18,381 bases of DNA, from positions 1-18,381 of the forward strand of contig JAFAGN010000117.1 in the NCBI GenBank assembly GCA_023422695.1, given 5' to 3'. The translations under genes and the position numbers were made by a program. Under the pieces are notes generated by a model. It did no database searches and was not told the DNA's origin. It was given only the letters and a program-made list of their open reading frames with translations. Below, piece after piece: positions 6,946-14,434 of this stretch. Positions within the stretch are counted from its first letter, which is position 1. Every line of letters starts with the position of its first letter. Origin of the DNA: Pseudomonadota bacterium. Lineage in GTDB: Bacteria > Pseudomonadota > Alphaproteobacteria > Sphingomonadales > Sphingomonadaceae.

Positions 6946-6975
6946 ACGGCCAATCCAACTGCGCGACTTGGCCGT
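6946..6975. repeat. Inverted repeat at the element/core junction (oriT, att or terminator candidate)
   Basis: Perfect 8-bp arms ACGGCCAA (6946-6953) and TTGGCCGT (6968-6975) flank a 14-bp spacer. The repeat lies in the 6858-6976 gap between the mob operon and the VOC gene and ends 1 bp beyond the VOC stop. There is no U tract on either strand. It could be a weak terminator for the VOC gene, part of oriT (normally upstream of mobC), or part of a recombinase attachment site. The sequence alone does not decide. Otherwise I see nothing specific in this gap. Confidence 0.45.
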
Positions 6976-6976
6976 A

Positions 6977-7423
6977 CTATTTCAGAATAACATGCATATG
7001 CAACAGCCGCTCATATGCAGCGTCATTGAGTGCGGAGTTCTGCTCGGCATAGCTCACGACCTCATATTCGATGCCGTCGGGGTCGAAGAAATAGAAGCGG
7101 CGGCGGGGTTCGTAATCGTCGTGGCTAAAGGGGATCAGGCCCGCCGCCCTGACCCGCGCCTCGACCGCGTCAAGGTCGTCAACCTGGATGCCGAGATGAT
7201 TGAGCGGTTCGCCCTTGGGGTAGCGCGCGTCGGCATGCTGACCATTGGGTCCGGTGTAGAGCGCGACATAGGCGCGGTCGCTGCCAAGATGAATGGTGCG
7301 CCCGCCGTCGCGCGCCGGGCCGCGCCAGCGCTCATGCCAGCCAAAGATGGCGGACAGCAAGGCGGCGCTGCGGTCGGGGTCGCTGACCGTCATATTGACA
7401 TGCTCGATGAAGGGATGCGTCAC
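6977..7423 (-). CDS. VOC family (glyoxalase/bleomycin-resistance fold) protein
   Basis: A 148-residue member of the vicinal oxygen chelate family. The likely metal ligands are His8 (FIEHVNMTV), His76 (LNHLGIQVDD) and Glu121 (YFFDPDGIEYEVVSY). The substrate is unknown; such proteins include glyoxalases, dioxygenases and drug-binding proteins. The start is GTG at 7423, not ATG, supported by AGGAGA 5 nt upstream. It is divergent from soxR with a degenerate SoxR box between them, so it is probably a SoxR target answering redox-cycling compounds. The last 23 residues after EVVSY (to LLHMHVILK) extend past the usual fold. They are encoded by lower-GC DNA next to the mobile element, so the tail may be altered. 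Confidence 0.85.
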   Translation of the reverse strand: MTHPFIEHVNMTVSDPDRSAALLSAIFGWHERWRGPARDGGRTIHLGSDRAYVALYTGPNGQHADARYPKGEPLNHLGIQVDDLDAVEARVRAAGLIPFSHDDYEPRRRFYFFDPDGIEYEVVSYAEQNSALNDAAYERLLHMHVILK

Positions 7424-7453
7424 GATATTCTCCTGATTCGGGTTGACGCGGCG

Positions 7454-7485
7454 AGTATTGCAAGCTCAAGTCAGGTTTAGATCAA
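7454..7485 (-). promoter_or_regulatory. MerR-type promoter of the VOC gene
   Basis: On the minus strand, TTGATC (7480-7485) and a -10 of CAATAC or AATACT (7454-7460) are 19 to 20 bp apart. This over-long spacer is characteristic of promoters activated by MerR-family proteins such as SoxR. It leads to the GTG start at 7423 after about 25 nt of leader. Confidence 0.5.
7464..7481 (-). promoter_or_regulatory. Degenerate SoxR box
   Basis: The minus-strand 18-mer TCTAAACCTGACTTGAGC matches the E. coli soxS box CCTCAAGTTAACTTGAGG (quoted from memory) at 12 of 18 positions. The right half ACTTGAG is intact and the left half is degraded. It lies between the -35 and -10 elements of the VOC promoter, where SoxR is known to bind. 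The register relative to the -35 is the same as in E. coli soxS. Confidence 0.5.
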
Positions 7486-7508
7486 GCCATATATCGCAGG
7501 GAGACCCA

Positions 7509-7979
7509 ATGCATCGCACCGACCTCATTCCGATCGGCGAACTCGCGGCGCGGACCGGGGTCGCGGTGTCGGCGATCCGCTTTTACGAGGCGAAGGGGCT
7601 GGTCGACGCGCTGCGCACCCGCGGCAGACAGCGCCGCTTCCTGCGCGCCGACATCCGCCGCGTGTCGTTCATCCTGATCGCGCAGCAGATGGGGCTCAGC
7701 CTCGACGAAATCGCCGCCGAACTGGCCCGCCTGCCTGCGGGGCGGACGCCCAATGCCGCCGACTGGACGCGGATCAGCACCGGGTTGCGCGCACGCATCG
7801 ATGCGCAGATCGCGGCGCTGACGCGCACGCGCAGGCTGCTCGACCAGTGTATCGGCTGCGGCTGCCTATCTTTGAAGAAGTGTGGGCTGTACAATGCGCA
7901 GGACAAGGCGGCGCAGCGCGGGGCGGGGCCGCGTTATGTGCTGGGGGATCGGGCAGGGGAGATTGCCGAACTGGGGTGA
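7509..7979 (+). CDS. soxR: Redox-sensitive transcriptional activator SoxR
   Basis: A 156-residue MerR-family regulator, close to the 154 of E. coli SoxR. The N-terminal winged helix-turn-helix starts at IGELAARTGVAVSAIRFYE (9-27). A dimerization helix follows, then CIGCGCLSLKKC (114-125). Cys114, Cys117, Cys119 and Cys125 form the SoxR CX2CXCX5C [2Fe-2S] motif. GPRYVLGD (140-147) is also typical. Oxidation of the cluster by redox-active compounds switches target promoters on. The ATG at 7509 is chosen because AGGGAGA lies 4 nt upstream and it gives the family length; the frame is open further back. The divergent VOC gene is the likely target. It is terminated by a strong hairpin at 8011-8038. 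Confidence 0.95.
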   Translation: MHRTDLIPIGELAARTGVAVSAIRFYEAKGLVDALRTRGRQRRFLRADIRRVSFILIAQQMGLSLDEIAAELARLPAGRTPNAADWTRISTGLRARIDAQIAALTRTRRLLDQCIGCGCLSLKKCGLYNAQDKAAQRGAGPRYVLGDRAGEIAELG

Positions 7980-8010
7980 TGTCGGTTCGGGGTGAGAAGC
8001 GGACCTTGCC

Positions 8011-8038
8011 GATCCTCCCCCTGCGGGGGAGGATCTTT
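8011..8038. terminator. Strong intrinsic terminator between convergent soxR and ABM genes
   Basis: A perfect 11-bp stem, GATCCTCCCCC (8011-8021) and GGGGGAGGATC (8025-8035), has a 3-nt loop and is followed by TTT on the plus strand. It sits 32 bp after the soxR stop and 38 bp before the end of the convergent ABM gene, so it may serve both. Similar CTCCCCCTGCGGGGGAG palindromes recur between genes in sphingomonads (recollection). Confidence 0.75.
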
Positions 8039-8075
8039 AGGTCCACAACTGGCCGTTAGCTGGCGTCTCCTGCCC

Positions 8076-8363
8076 TCAAACCCCGCTCAGCTTCTCGATC
8101 TCCGGCGCGCCCGCCAGGCACGGGCCGAGCTTTGCGCCCAGGCTGCGGAAATGGTCCGACGCGCGGTGGGCGTCGACGGCGGCCTCGTCGTCATAGCATT
8201 CGAGCACCTTGTACACGCCCGTTTCGTCCGTGCGGAACAGCTTGTAATAGCTGTTGCCGGGTTCATTTGCGGCGACGGCGGGCGCCAGTTCGGCGAACAC
8301 GCCTTCGAATTCCGTTTCCTTGCCGGGCTGCACGCGCAGCGTGGCGATGATGCCGATGGCCAT
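8076..8363 (-). CDS. ABM-domain monooxygenase (antibiotic biosynthesis monooxygenase / YgiN-like)
   Basis: A 95-residue single-domain protein with the dimeric alpha-beta barrel pattern of the ABM family: an N-terminal strand AIGIIATLRVQPGKETEF, a helix ending PAVAANEPGN, a central SYYKLFRT and VYKVLECYDDEAAVDAH, then HFRSLGAKLG. Members oxidize quinols or polyketides without a metal or flavin, or act as small heme or stress proteins; the substrate here is unknown. It is the last gene of a four-gene leftward operon, 12 bp after the CMD-family gene. A good AAGGAG lies 8 nt before the ATG. Confidence 0.85.
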   Translation of the reverse strand: MAIGIIATLRVQPGKETEFEGVFAELAPAVAANEPGNSYYKLFRTDETGVYKVLECYDDEAAVDAHRASDHFRSLGAKLGPCLAGAPEIEKLSGV

Positions 8364-8375
8364 GTCTCTGTCTCC

Positions 8376-8966
8376 TTAAAGCTGTTTGCGAAGGTCGGGA
8401 TCGACGTCCCAGCCATCCTCGACCTGAATGCCGAAGCTGTTCAAAATCATCGAAACCTGGGTGTATTGGCCGACGGTCATCACCAGATCCATACGGCCCT
8501 TGTCGCCAAGCGGCGCGAGCGCGGCCCAAGTGACGTTGCTGACGAAATGGTCGGTGGTCAACTCATCGGCCGCGCGCAGCATTGCTTGGTCGAGGTCGCT
8601 CCAGCCACCCGCATCGGGCCCCGCCTTGATCCGCGCAATCTCGTCGTCGGTCAGCCCGCAGTCGAGGCCGATCCGTTTGTGCTGCGTCCATTCATAGCCC
8701 GAGCGGCAGTTGTAGCCGGTGCGCAGGATGACGAGCTCGCGATCGCGCGGGCTCAGCGCATTGCGCTTCGACAGGATATAATTGCCCCACGCGAGGAACG
8801 CGGTCAGCGCCTTGGGCGCATGGGCAAGGGTGCGGAAAATGTTGAGGATCTTGCCGCCCCCAACCTTGCCCCCATCGGAGGCAAGGAAGGGTTCGAGCGC
8901 AGCGCGCTGGTCGGCATCGAGCCGGTCCAAATCGACCGGCTCGATACGCGGTTTGTCGAGTCTCAC
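8376..8966 (-). CDS. Carboxymuconolactone decarboxylase (CMD) family protein
   Basis: A 196-residue helical protein of the CMD/AhpD superfamily. The core is ALSPRDRELVILRTGYNCRS (70-89), then GYEWTQHKRIG (90-100). The YEW and His96 pattern is the classic CMD motif. Only one cysteine (Cys87) is present, where AhpD has CxxC, so a thiol peroxidase role is unlikely and the reaction is unknown. The start is GTG at 8966, giving MRLDKPRIEPVDL, a common start for this subfamily; no Shine-Dalgarno is evident. It lies 16 bp after the thiolase stop, so translation may depend on the upstream gene. Confidence 0.85.
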   Translation of the reverse strand: MRLDKPRIEPVDLDRLDADQRAALEPFLASDGGKVGGGKILNIFRTLAHAPKALTAFLAWGNYILSKRNALSPRDRELVILRTGYNCRSGYEWTQHKRIGLDCGLTDDEIARIKAGPDAGGWSDLDQAMLRAADELTTDHFVSNVTWAALAPLGDKGRMDLVMTVGQYTQVSMILNSFGIQVEDGWDVDPDLRKQL

Positions 8967-8982
8967 TTAGAGGGGCCGCAAA

Positions 8983-10164
8983 TCAGAAGACCTCGAACAG
9001 GCCCGCTGCACCCTGGCCGCCGCCGATGCACATCGTCACGACGGCGTACTTCACGCCGCGGCGCTTGCCTTCGATCAGCGCGTGGCCGACGCAGCGCGCG
9101 CCGGTCATGCCGAACGGATGGCCTATCGAGATCGAGCCGCCGTTGACGTTGAGCAGCTCGTTCGGAATGCCCAGCTTGTCGCGGCAATAGAGCACCTGCA
9201 CGGCAAAGGCTTCGTTCAGTTCCCATAGGCCGATGTCGTCCATTTTCAGCTCGAAGCGTTCGAGCAGCTTGGGGATCGCAAACACCGGGCCGATGCCCAT
9301 TTCGTCGGGTTCGGTGCCCGCAACCGCCATGCCGACATAACGGCCGAGCGGCTGGAGGCCGCGCTTTTCGGCGACCTTGGCTTCCATCACGACGCACGCC
9401 GACGACCCGTCGGCCAGCTGGCTGGCGTTGCCCGCGGTGATCGTGTGACCTTCGCCCATCACCGGCTTCAGGCTGGCGAGCCCTTCCAGCGTGGTATCGG
9501 CGCGGTTGCACTCGTCCTTGTCGGCGACCACGTTGTGGAAGCTGACTTCCTTGGTTTCCTTGTTCATCACCGCCATGGTGGCGTTGCAGGCGACGATCTC
9601 GTCGTCATATTTGCCCGCGGCCTGCGCGGCGGCGGTGCGCTGCTGCGACTGGAGCGAATATTCGTCCTGCGCTTCGCGGCTGATGTTGTAACGCTTGGCG
9701 ACGACCTCGGCGGTGCCGATCATCGGCATATAGGTGTCCTTGTGCATCGCGATCAGCTCGGCATCGGTTTCGATGAACGCCTTGCCGCTGCCGCTGACCT
9801 TCGAGATGCTTTCGATGCCGCCGGCGACGCAGATGTCCTGACGGTCGACGATGATCTGCTTCGCGGCGGTCGCGATCGTCATCAGCCCCGACGAGCACTG
9901 ACGGTCGATCGACATGCCGGGGACGGTGACGGGCAGGCCCGAACGCAGCGCGATCAGCCGCGCGACGTTCATCGTCTGCGACCCCTGCTGCATCGCGGCG
10001 CCGAACACGACATCGTCGATCTCGCCGCCTTCCAGGCCCGCGCGCTCGACCGCGGCCTTGACCGAGTAAGCGCCCAGTGTCGGCGCGAGCGTGTTGTTGA
10101 ACGATCCGCGGCCCGCCTTGGTCAGCGGGGTGCGGGCGGTGGAAACGATGACGGCGTCACGCAT
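8983..10164 (-). CDS. Thiolase (acetyl-CoA C-acyltransferase family)
   Basis: A 393-residue enzyme, the normal thiolase length. The catalytic residues are all visible: nucleophile Cys90 in DRQCSSG, His349 in GGSISIGHPFG, and Cys379 in CIGGGQGAA, plus the NEAFA motif (317-321). It cleaves 3-ketoacyl-CoA to acetyl-CoA and a shortened acyl-CoA, or condenses acyl-CoAs, in the cytoplasm. SISIGHPFG in place of the commoner AIALGHPLG points to a degradative acyl-CoA subgroup rather than PhaA, but that is a soft inference. GAAGGAAG stands 7 nt before the ATG. The upstream neighbour is a MaoC-type hydratase, fitting beta-oxidation-like degradation of a fatty or alicyclic acid. Confidence 0.93.
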   Translation of the reverse strand: MRDAVIVSTARTPLTKAGRGSFNNTLAPTLGAYSVKAAVERAGLEGGEIDDVVFGAAMQQGSQTMNVARLIALRSGLPVTVPGMSIDRQCSSGLMTIATAAKQIIVDRQDICVAGGIESISKVSGSGKAFIETDAELIAMHKDTYMPMIGTAEVVAKRYNISREAQDEYSLQSQQRTAAAQAAGKYDDEIVACNATMAVMNKETKEVSFHNVVADKDECNRADTTLEGLASLKPVMGEGHTITAGNASQLADGSSACVVMEAKVAEKRGLQPLGRYVGMAVAGTEPDEMGIGPVFAIPKLLERFELKMDDIGLWELNEAFAVQVLYCRDKLGIPNELLNVNGGSISIGHPFGMTGARCVGHALIEGKRRGVKYAVVTMCIGGGQGAAGLFEVF

Positions 10165-10227
10165 GGTAAACTTCCTTCTGTTTGGTTCCGGTTATCTTTG
10201 CGGGGGAGGTCTGCCGGATAATCTGGT

Positions 10228-10686
10228 TCAAACGAAAAACTGGCTGATCCATTCGGCGATCAGCGCGGGCTTGTCCTCGCCCTCGATCTCGACGGTCACT
10301 TCATTGGTCTGCTGCCACTGGCCGGGGCGCTTTTCTTCCAGCTCGAGCAGTTTGATGTGGCTGCGCACGCGCTTGCCCGAACGGACGGGCGACAGGAAGC
10401 GGACTTTGTTGCAGCCGTAATTGACCCCCATCTTGACCCCGCCGACCTTGGGGCCGTCGGTGCTCGCGCCCAGCATCGGCATCAGCGACAGGGTGAGGAA
10501 ACCGTGCGCGATCGTCCCGCCGAACGGCGTCAGCTTGGCTTTTTCCTCGTCGATGTGGATGAACTGGTGGTCGCCGGTCGCGTCGGCGAATTTGTTGATC
10601 ATTTCCTGATCGACCAGCACCCAGTCCGACGTGCCCAGATGCTCACCGACCTTGGTCTGCAATTCCTGCGGCGTGATTGTGGCCAT
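10228..10686 (-). CDS. MaoC-type (R)-enoyl-CoA hydratase
   Basis: A 152-residue hot-dog fold protein. DATGDHQFIHIDEEKA (35-50) contains the hydratase-2 catalytic pair Asp39 and His44, and FGGTIAHGFLTLSL (55-68) is the matching downstream motif. It should hydrate trans-2-enoyl-CoA to (R)-3-hydroxyacyl-CoA, or act on a related thioester. It is the first gene of the leftward operon, with 63 bp to the thiolase. AAGGGG lies upstream of the ATG and a possible promoter is at 10719-10748. The 94 bp back to the MscS gene suggest a separate transcription unit. Confidence 0.9.
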   Translation of the reverse strand: MATITPQELQTKVGEHLGTSDWVLVDQEMINKFADATGDHQFIHIDEEKAKLTPFGGTIAHGFLTLSLMPMLGASTDGPKVGGVKMGVNYGCNKVRFLSPVRSGKRVRSHIKLLELEEKRPGQWQQTNEVTVEIEGEDKPALIAEWISQFFV

Positions 10687-10718
10687 CGCTCATCCCCTTG
10701 ATCATTGGTTCGGGGCGC

Positions 10719-10748
10719 GTTCTAGGCCTGTCTTGCCGCGTTGCACAA
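10719..10748 (-). promoter_or_regulatory. Possible promoter of the MaoC-thiolase operon
   Basis: On the minus strand, TTGTGC (10743-10748) and TAGAAC (10719-10724) are 18 bp apart, about 33 bp before the ATG at 10686. The match to sigma70 is moderate, and GC-rich alphaproteobacterial promoters are hard to call by eye. Confidence 0.35.
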
Positions 10749-10780
10749 GGGTCATGCCGCCATGCCAAGGCGCCGTAGCG

Positions 10781-11983
10781 TCAGCCTGGCTTGGCCGCCT
10801 TCGCCGCTGCCGCCTTGGGTTTGGGGGACTCGGCAAAGGGCATGATCATCGTGCCATCGGGGGCGGCGGTGAAGGTCGTCTGGGTCGGATAGGCAAATTC
10901 ATATCCGGCCTTCGCCATCGCGTCGAACACCCGGATGCCGACATCGGTCCGCGCCGCGGTGACGACGTCGAAATCCTCGCTGTACACATCGAACAACAGT
11001 TCGAAATCGAGGCTGGAGGGGCCGAAGGTGACAAAGCTCGACCGGATGAACTCATGCCCCGCCGCGCGCACCTGTTCCTCCAGCAACGCGGGCAGGTCGC
11101 GCAGCATCGCCGGGGTAGTCTGATAGATGACGCCGATCGCAAAGGTCACGCGGCGGCGGTGGAGATGCGCAAAATTGGTAATCTCTTTCGCCAGCAAATT
11201 GGTGTTCGACACGACGAGCAGCTCGCCGTTGATCGAGCGCAGCCGCGTGCTTTTCAGCCCGATGCGCTCGACGGTCGCGGTGCTGGTGTCATATTTGATC
11301 GTCTCGCCGACGCGGAACGGGCGGTCGAAAATGATCGACAGCGACGCGAACAGGTCCGAAAAAATCCCCTGCGCGGCGAGGCCGATGGCGATGCCGCCGA
11401 TCCCCAGACCCGCGACCAGCCCGGTGACATTGACCCCCATATTGTCGAGAATGACGATCGCCGCGATCGCGAACAGCGCAACGCTGATCAACAGGCGGAT
11501 GATCCCCATCGCGTTCGACAGCGTCTCGTTATGCCCGTCCGACGCGCGGCGCTGGATCAGCCCCAGGATGACCTCGCGCGCCCAGATCGCGACCTGCAGC
11601 ACCACCGCGACGGTGAACACCAGCTGGATGATCTGCATCACCACCGCGGGCGGCTGCGCATAGCCCGCGACCAACCGCACCGCGATGATCGCGAGGACAA
11701 AGGATTTGGTCTTGTGGATCACTCGCCCGACGATGTGGGTCAGGGTGAATTCGCCCGGCGTCGCCTGCGCGCGTTTCAACGCAAAGCCGCGCAGCATCGA
11801 CAGGATGAAATAGATCGCCAGCCCCGCCGCGATCGCGATGCCGATCTGCAACCAGTGGCTGTTCACCCACGCGACGCTGCTGTCCCACCACAGGCGCATG
11901 TCCTCGATCGGGTTGGTCGCGGGGGCGGGCTTGGTCGATGCGGGCTTGGCGGCGGTCGCCGCAGCAAGGATGGAAAAGGTCAA
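10781..11983 (-). CDS. MscS-type small-conductance mechanosensitive channel
   Basis: A 400-residue inner-membrane channel that releases solutes on hypo-osmotic shock. Likely membrane segments are at about 45-64, 94-108, 114-134 and 162-181, then the Gly/Ala-rich pore helix GLVAGLGIGGIAIGLAAQ (188-205). FSDLFASLSIIFDRPFRVGE (208-227) begins the cytoplasmic beta domain, the hallmark of MscS. The tail is Ala/Lys-rich (PKAAAAKAAKPG). The N-terminal AKPASTKPAPATNP is a disordered linker. The start is TTG at 11983, backed by AAGAGGA 6 nt upstream; the next in-frame Met is residue 29. It follows the topoisomerase stop by 20 bp, so the two are probably co-transcribed. Confidence 0.9.
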   Translation of the reverse strand: MTFSILAAATAAKPASTKPAPATNPIEDMRLWWDSSVAWVNSHWLQIGIAIAAGLAIYFILSMLRGFALKRAQATPGEFTLTHIVGRVIHKTKSFVLAIIAVRLVAGYAQPPAVVMQIIQLVFTVAVVLQVAIWAREVILGLIQRRASDGHNETLSNAMGIIRLLISVALFAIAAIVILDNMGVNVTGLVAGLGIGGIAIGLAAQGIFSDLFASLSIIFDRPFRVGETIKYDTSTATVERIGLKSTRLRSINGELLVVSNTNLLAKEITNFAHLHRRRVTFAIGVIYQTTPAMLRDLPALLEEQVRAAGHEFIRSSFVTFGPSSLDFELLFDVYSEDFDVVTAARTDVGIRVFDAMAKAGYEFAYPTQTTFTAAPDGTMIMPFAESPKPKAAAAKAAKPG

Positions 11984-12003
11984 ATCGGTCCTCTTGGGTC
12001 TGC

Positions 12004-13014
12004 TCAGGCGGAACGAAGCAGCGCCGCAGCACCCGGCGCCCGCTCCAGATAGGTCAAAAATCCGCGCTCGTAACGCGAAAGATATTTTGTCGTGCGCGGC
12101 AATTGGCCGACGGTGGCGGCGAAATCGCCGCGGTCCTGCGCTGCGCCGATCATCGCGGGGTGGACATAGGATTTGCGCGCGATGGCCGGGGTATTGCCCA
12201 GCCGGTCGGCGACATGCTCGACCATGGCTTTCAGCGTCGGCGGATCGGGCGCGTCGTACAGAAAGGCAAAGGCCTCGACGCTCGCGGTCCAGGTGCGGAA
12301 ATGCTTGGCGCTGAAATCCCCGCCCATCGCCTCGCGGATATAGGCGTTGACGTCGTCCGATGCGACCGCGCAGACGCCGCTATCATCCTGATACTGAAAC
12401 AGATGTTGCCCCGGCAGATCCTGTAACCGCCGGACCAGGGTGGTGATATTGCGGTCGCTGATCGCCACCTCGCGTCGTGCGCCGCCCTTGGCGCGGTAGC
12501 TCAGCCGCAGCGTCTGCCCCGTCAGCCTCGCATGACGGCGGCGCAGCGTCGTCGCGCCGAAACTCTTGTTCGCCGCGACATATTGCTCATTGCCAACCCG
12601 TAGCGCCGCCAGGTCGAGCAGGCGGACGACCGCGCCGACGACGCGCTCCTGACACAGGCTCCGCCGCGCCAGATCGCTCTCCAGCCGGGCGCGGAGCAGC
12701 GGCAGCGCATGGCCGAAGGCGGCGCAGCGGTCATATTTGTCGGCTTCGCGCGCCAGCCGGAAATCGGGGTGATAGCGATATTGTTTGCGCCCGCGCGCGT
12801 CGTAGCCGGTGGCCAGGATATGGCCGTTCGCCGCGGGGCAGTACCATGCGTCGTCATAGGCCGGGGGTAGGGCGATCGCGTTCAGCCGCGCAATTTCCTC
12901 GCGATCGCGGATGATCTTGCCCTGCGGATCGCGGTACCGCCACCCGTCGCCAAGACGCTCGCGGCTGATCCCGGGCAGGCTGTCGTCGACATGGATCAGG
13001 CGGGGGGAAGGCAT
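12004..13014 (-). CDS. DNA topoisomerase IB (poxvirus-like)
   Basis: A 336-residue type IB topoisomerase that relaxes supercoils through a 3'-phosphotyrosine. The catalytic residues are Arg139 (LRVGNE), Lys176 (LSYRAKGG), Arg240 (SAKHFRTW) and nucleophile Tyr283 (ARKSYVHPA). Asn274 occupies the place of the vaccinia histidine, as I recall is usual in bacterial members (LGNTP). The N-terminal domain (GWRYRDPQGKIIRD, then YDARGRKQYRYHPDF) is the standard DNA clamp. The start at 13014 has no strong ribosome binding site. Bacterial TopIB genes are common in sphingomonads and are often accessory. Confidence 0.92.
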   Translation of the reverse strand: MPSPRLIHVDDSLPGISRERLGDGWRYRDPQGKIIRDREEIARLNAIALPPAYDDAWYCPAANGHILATGYDARGRKQYRYHPDFRLAREADKYDRCAAFGHALPLLRARLESDLARRSLCQERVVGAVVRLLDLAALRVGNEQYVAANKSFGATTLRRRHARLTGQTLRLSYRAKGGARREVAISDRNITTLVRRLQDLPGQHLFQYQDDSGVCAVASDDVNAYIREAMGGDFSAKHFRTWTASVEAFAFLYDAPDPPTLKAMVEHVADRLGNTPAIARKSYVHPAMIGAAQDRGDFAATVGQLPRTTKYLSRYERGFLTYLERAPGAAALLRSA

Positions 13015-13051
13015 GCGCCATTAGCGCGCCGACCCGCCGCTTGGTTCCGCC

Positions 13052-14434
13052 TCAGTGCGCGTCCGGCACCGAATGTCGCACCGGAACCTCGGCCGGGCGC
13101 GCCATCAGCGGGCGCCATCCGGCCTCCTGTTCGCGGCGGCGGCAATAGGTCGACAGCCCGATTTCCAGCGCCAGCATCATATAGATGAACGGCTGGAACG
13201 CGATGCCGACGAACAGCGACCCGACCATATAGATGATGTGGCCGTGCTGCAGCGCGGTCGCCAGCGGTGCGATCCATTGCTCCTCGCCGCGCCGCGTTTT
13301 CAGATAACGGCGGCGCAGCCGCTCCATCTGGGCAATCCCGACGATGTGCAGCAGCAACCACAGCGCCAGCCCGGGATAACCCTGCTCGCCCAGCATCTCG
13401 AAATAGCTCGAATGATAGGCGCGGCCTGCATCCTCATGGACAATCGCGCCCGCCGGTGCTGCCTGGTTCGGATCATAATCCGATGCGGTCGTCTCGACCC
13501 GCAGACGGTTCTGGATATAGGCGTTGAACCCGCCGCCAAAAGGGTTCTCCTTGGCATATTCCCATGTCCACGCCCACACCGCGACGCGCGTCGATGCCGA
13601 CTGGTCGGACTTGTAGCCCTGGATCGTCTCCATCCGCTCGGTAAAGCTTTGCGGCAGGAACGGCACCGCCGCGATCGCCAGCAATCCGGCGCCGGCCATG
13701 TAGAGCAAGCGGTGTTTGACCGCGCGCAGCGACAGCACCGCCAGCACGGCCAGGCAGACCAGCCCGGTGCGCGCCTGCGTCCCCACCGGCAGCAACATGC
13801 ACGCAAAACAGAGTGCGAAACAGAACAGCGATACCCGCCAGTCGGGCGGAAAGATCGTGCCGTGGCGGCGATACCACAGGATCAGCGGGATGATCGCGAT
13901 GCCGACGGTCGACATGATCGACCCTTCGTACAGCCCGAAATTCTCGTTGAGCAGCAGTTGCAGCGATCCATAACCGCCGCCGCCCGCCGCGGTCTTGAGG
14001 CCGCCGGCGATGGCGATCGACGCCGCCGACAACAGCATGATCAGCGCCAGCGATTCGATCCTAAGCTTGGTGCGCAGCGTCAGCGGCAGGAAAATCGCCC
14101 AGATCAGCGCCTTCCACACCCAGCTCCATTTGTCGGCGGCTTCGACCGGAAAATCGGCGGACAGCGTGGTCATCCAGCAATAGGCGAGCAGCAGGATCAG
14201 CAACACCTGCCGCCCCGACCAGCGCGTATCGCGCTTGTCGTCGATCGCCAGCCAGCCGACGATCGCCAGCCCGAACACGATCAGCGAGATCGGGATCGAA
14301 TTGATCAGGAAATAGCTCAGCCGCTGCGGCGCAACGATGTCGATGTAGCAAAAGCACAGCACGAACAGGAACGGCTTGCGAAAACCGATGCCGATAAAGG
14401 CAAACAGAAAGGCGACGAACGCAATGTCACGCAT
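13052..14434 (-). CDS. Putative O-glycosylation ligase, exosortase A system-associated (Wzy/WaaL family)
   Basis: A 460-residue polytopic membrane protein of the O-antigen ligase/polymerase superfamily. It starts MRDIAFVAFLFAFIGIGFRK, and residues 15-35 include FLFVLCFCYIDIVAPQRLSY, a signature of the exosortase A-associated ligase subfamily (TIGR03097, as I recall). About ten hydrophobic segments surround a large periplasmic loop containing the WzyC motif region (TRVAVWAWTWEYAKENPFGG, then YHSSYFEMLGEQGYPGL). It would transfer or polymerize glycans linked to exported polysaccharide or PEP-CTERM proteins. The frame is open back to 14482, but the ATG at 14434 is preferred because it overlaps the stop of the 51-residue ORF (ATGCGTGA) and gives the family's usual N-terminus. 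Confidence 0.88.
   Translation of the reverse strand: MRDIAFVAFLFAFIGIGFRKPFLFVLCFCYIDIVAPQRLSYFLINSIPISLIVFGLAIVGWLAIDDKRDTRWSGRQVLLILLLAYCWMTTLSADFPVEAADKWSWVWKALIWAIFLPLTLRTKLRIESLALIMLLSAASIAIAGGLKTAAGGGGYGSLQLLLNENFGLYEGSIMSTVGIAIIPLILWYRRHGTIFPPDWRVSLFCFALCFACMLLPVGTQARTGLVCLAVLAVLSLRAVKHRLLYMAGAGLLAIAAVPFLPQSFTERMETIQGYKSDQSASTRVAVWAWTWEYAKENPFGGGFNAYIQNRLRVETTASDYDPNQAAPAGAIVHEDAGRAYHSSYFEMLGEQGYPGLALWLLLHIVGIAQMERLRRRYLKTRRGEEQWIAPLATALQHGHIIYMVGSLFVGIAFQPFIYMMLALEIGLSTYCRRREQEAGWRPLMARPAEVPVRHSVPDAH

Noticed and set aside
7012..7019. CATATGCA repeat as an attachment core
   Set aside because: With a copy at 6995-7002 it forms a short, partly palindromic direct repeat, but no copy is available from the other end of the element. 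There is no support for calling it att.
7992..9146. Long plus-strand frame opposite the ABM and CMD genes
   Set aside because: High-GC antisense shadow of well-identified genes. The Arg/Ala-rich translation has no motifs, and its start crosses a strong terminator.
9445..10221. Plus-strand frame opposite the thiolase
   Set aside because: Antisense shadow. The thiolase on the other strand has all catalytic motifs.
10631..12052. 473-residue plus-strand frame opposite the MscS gene
   Set aside because: Low-complexity, Arg/Asp/Gln/His-rich translation typical of antisense of membrane-protein codons. The MscS frame is unambiguous.
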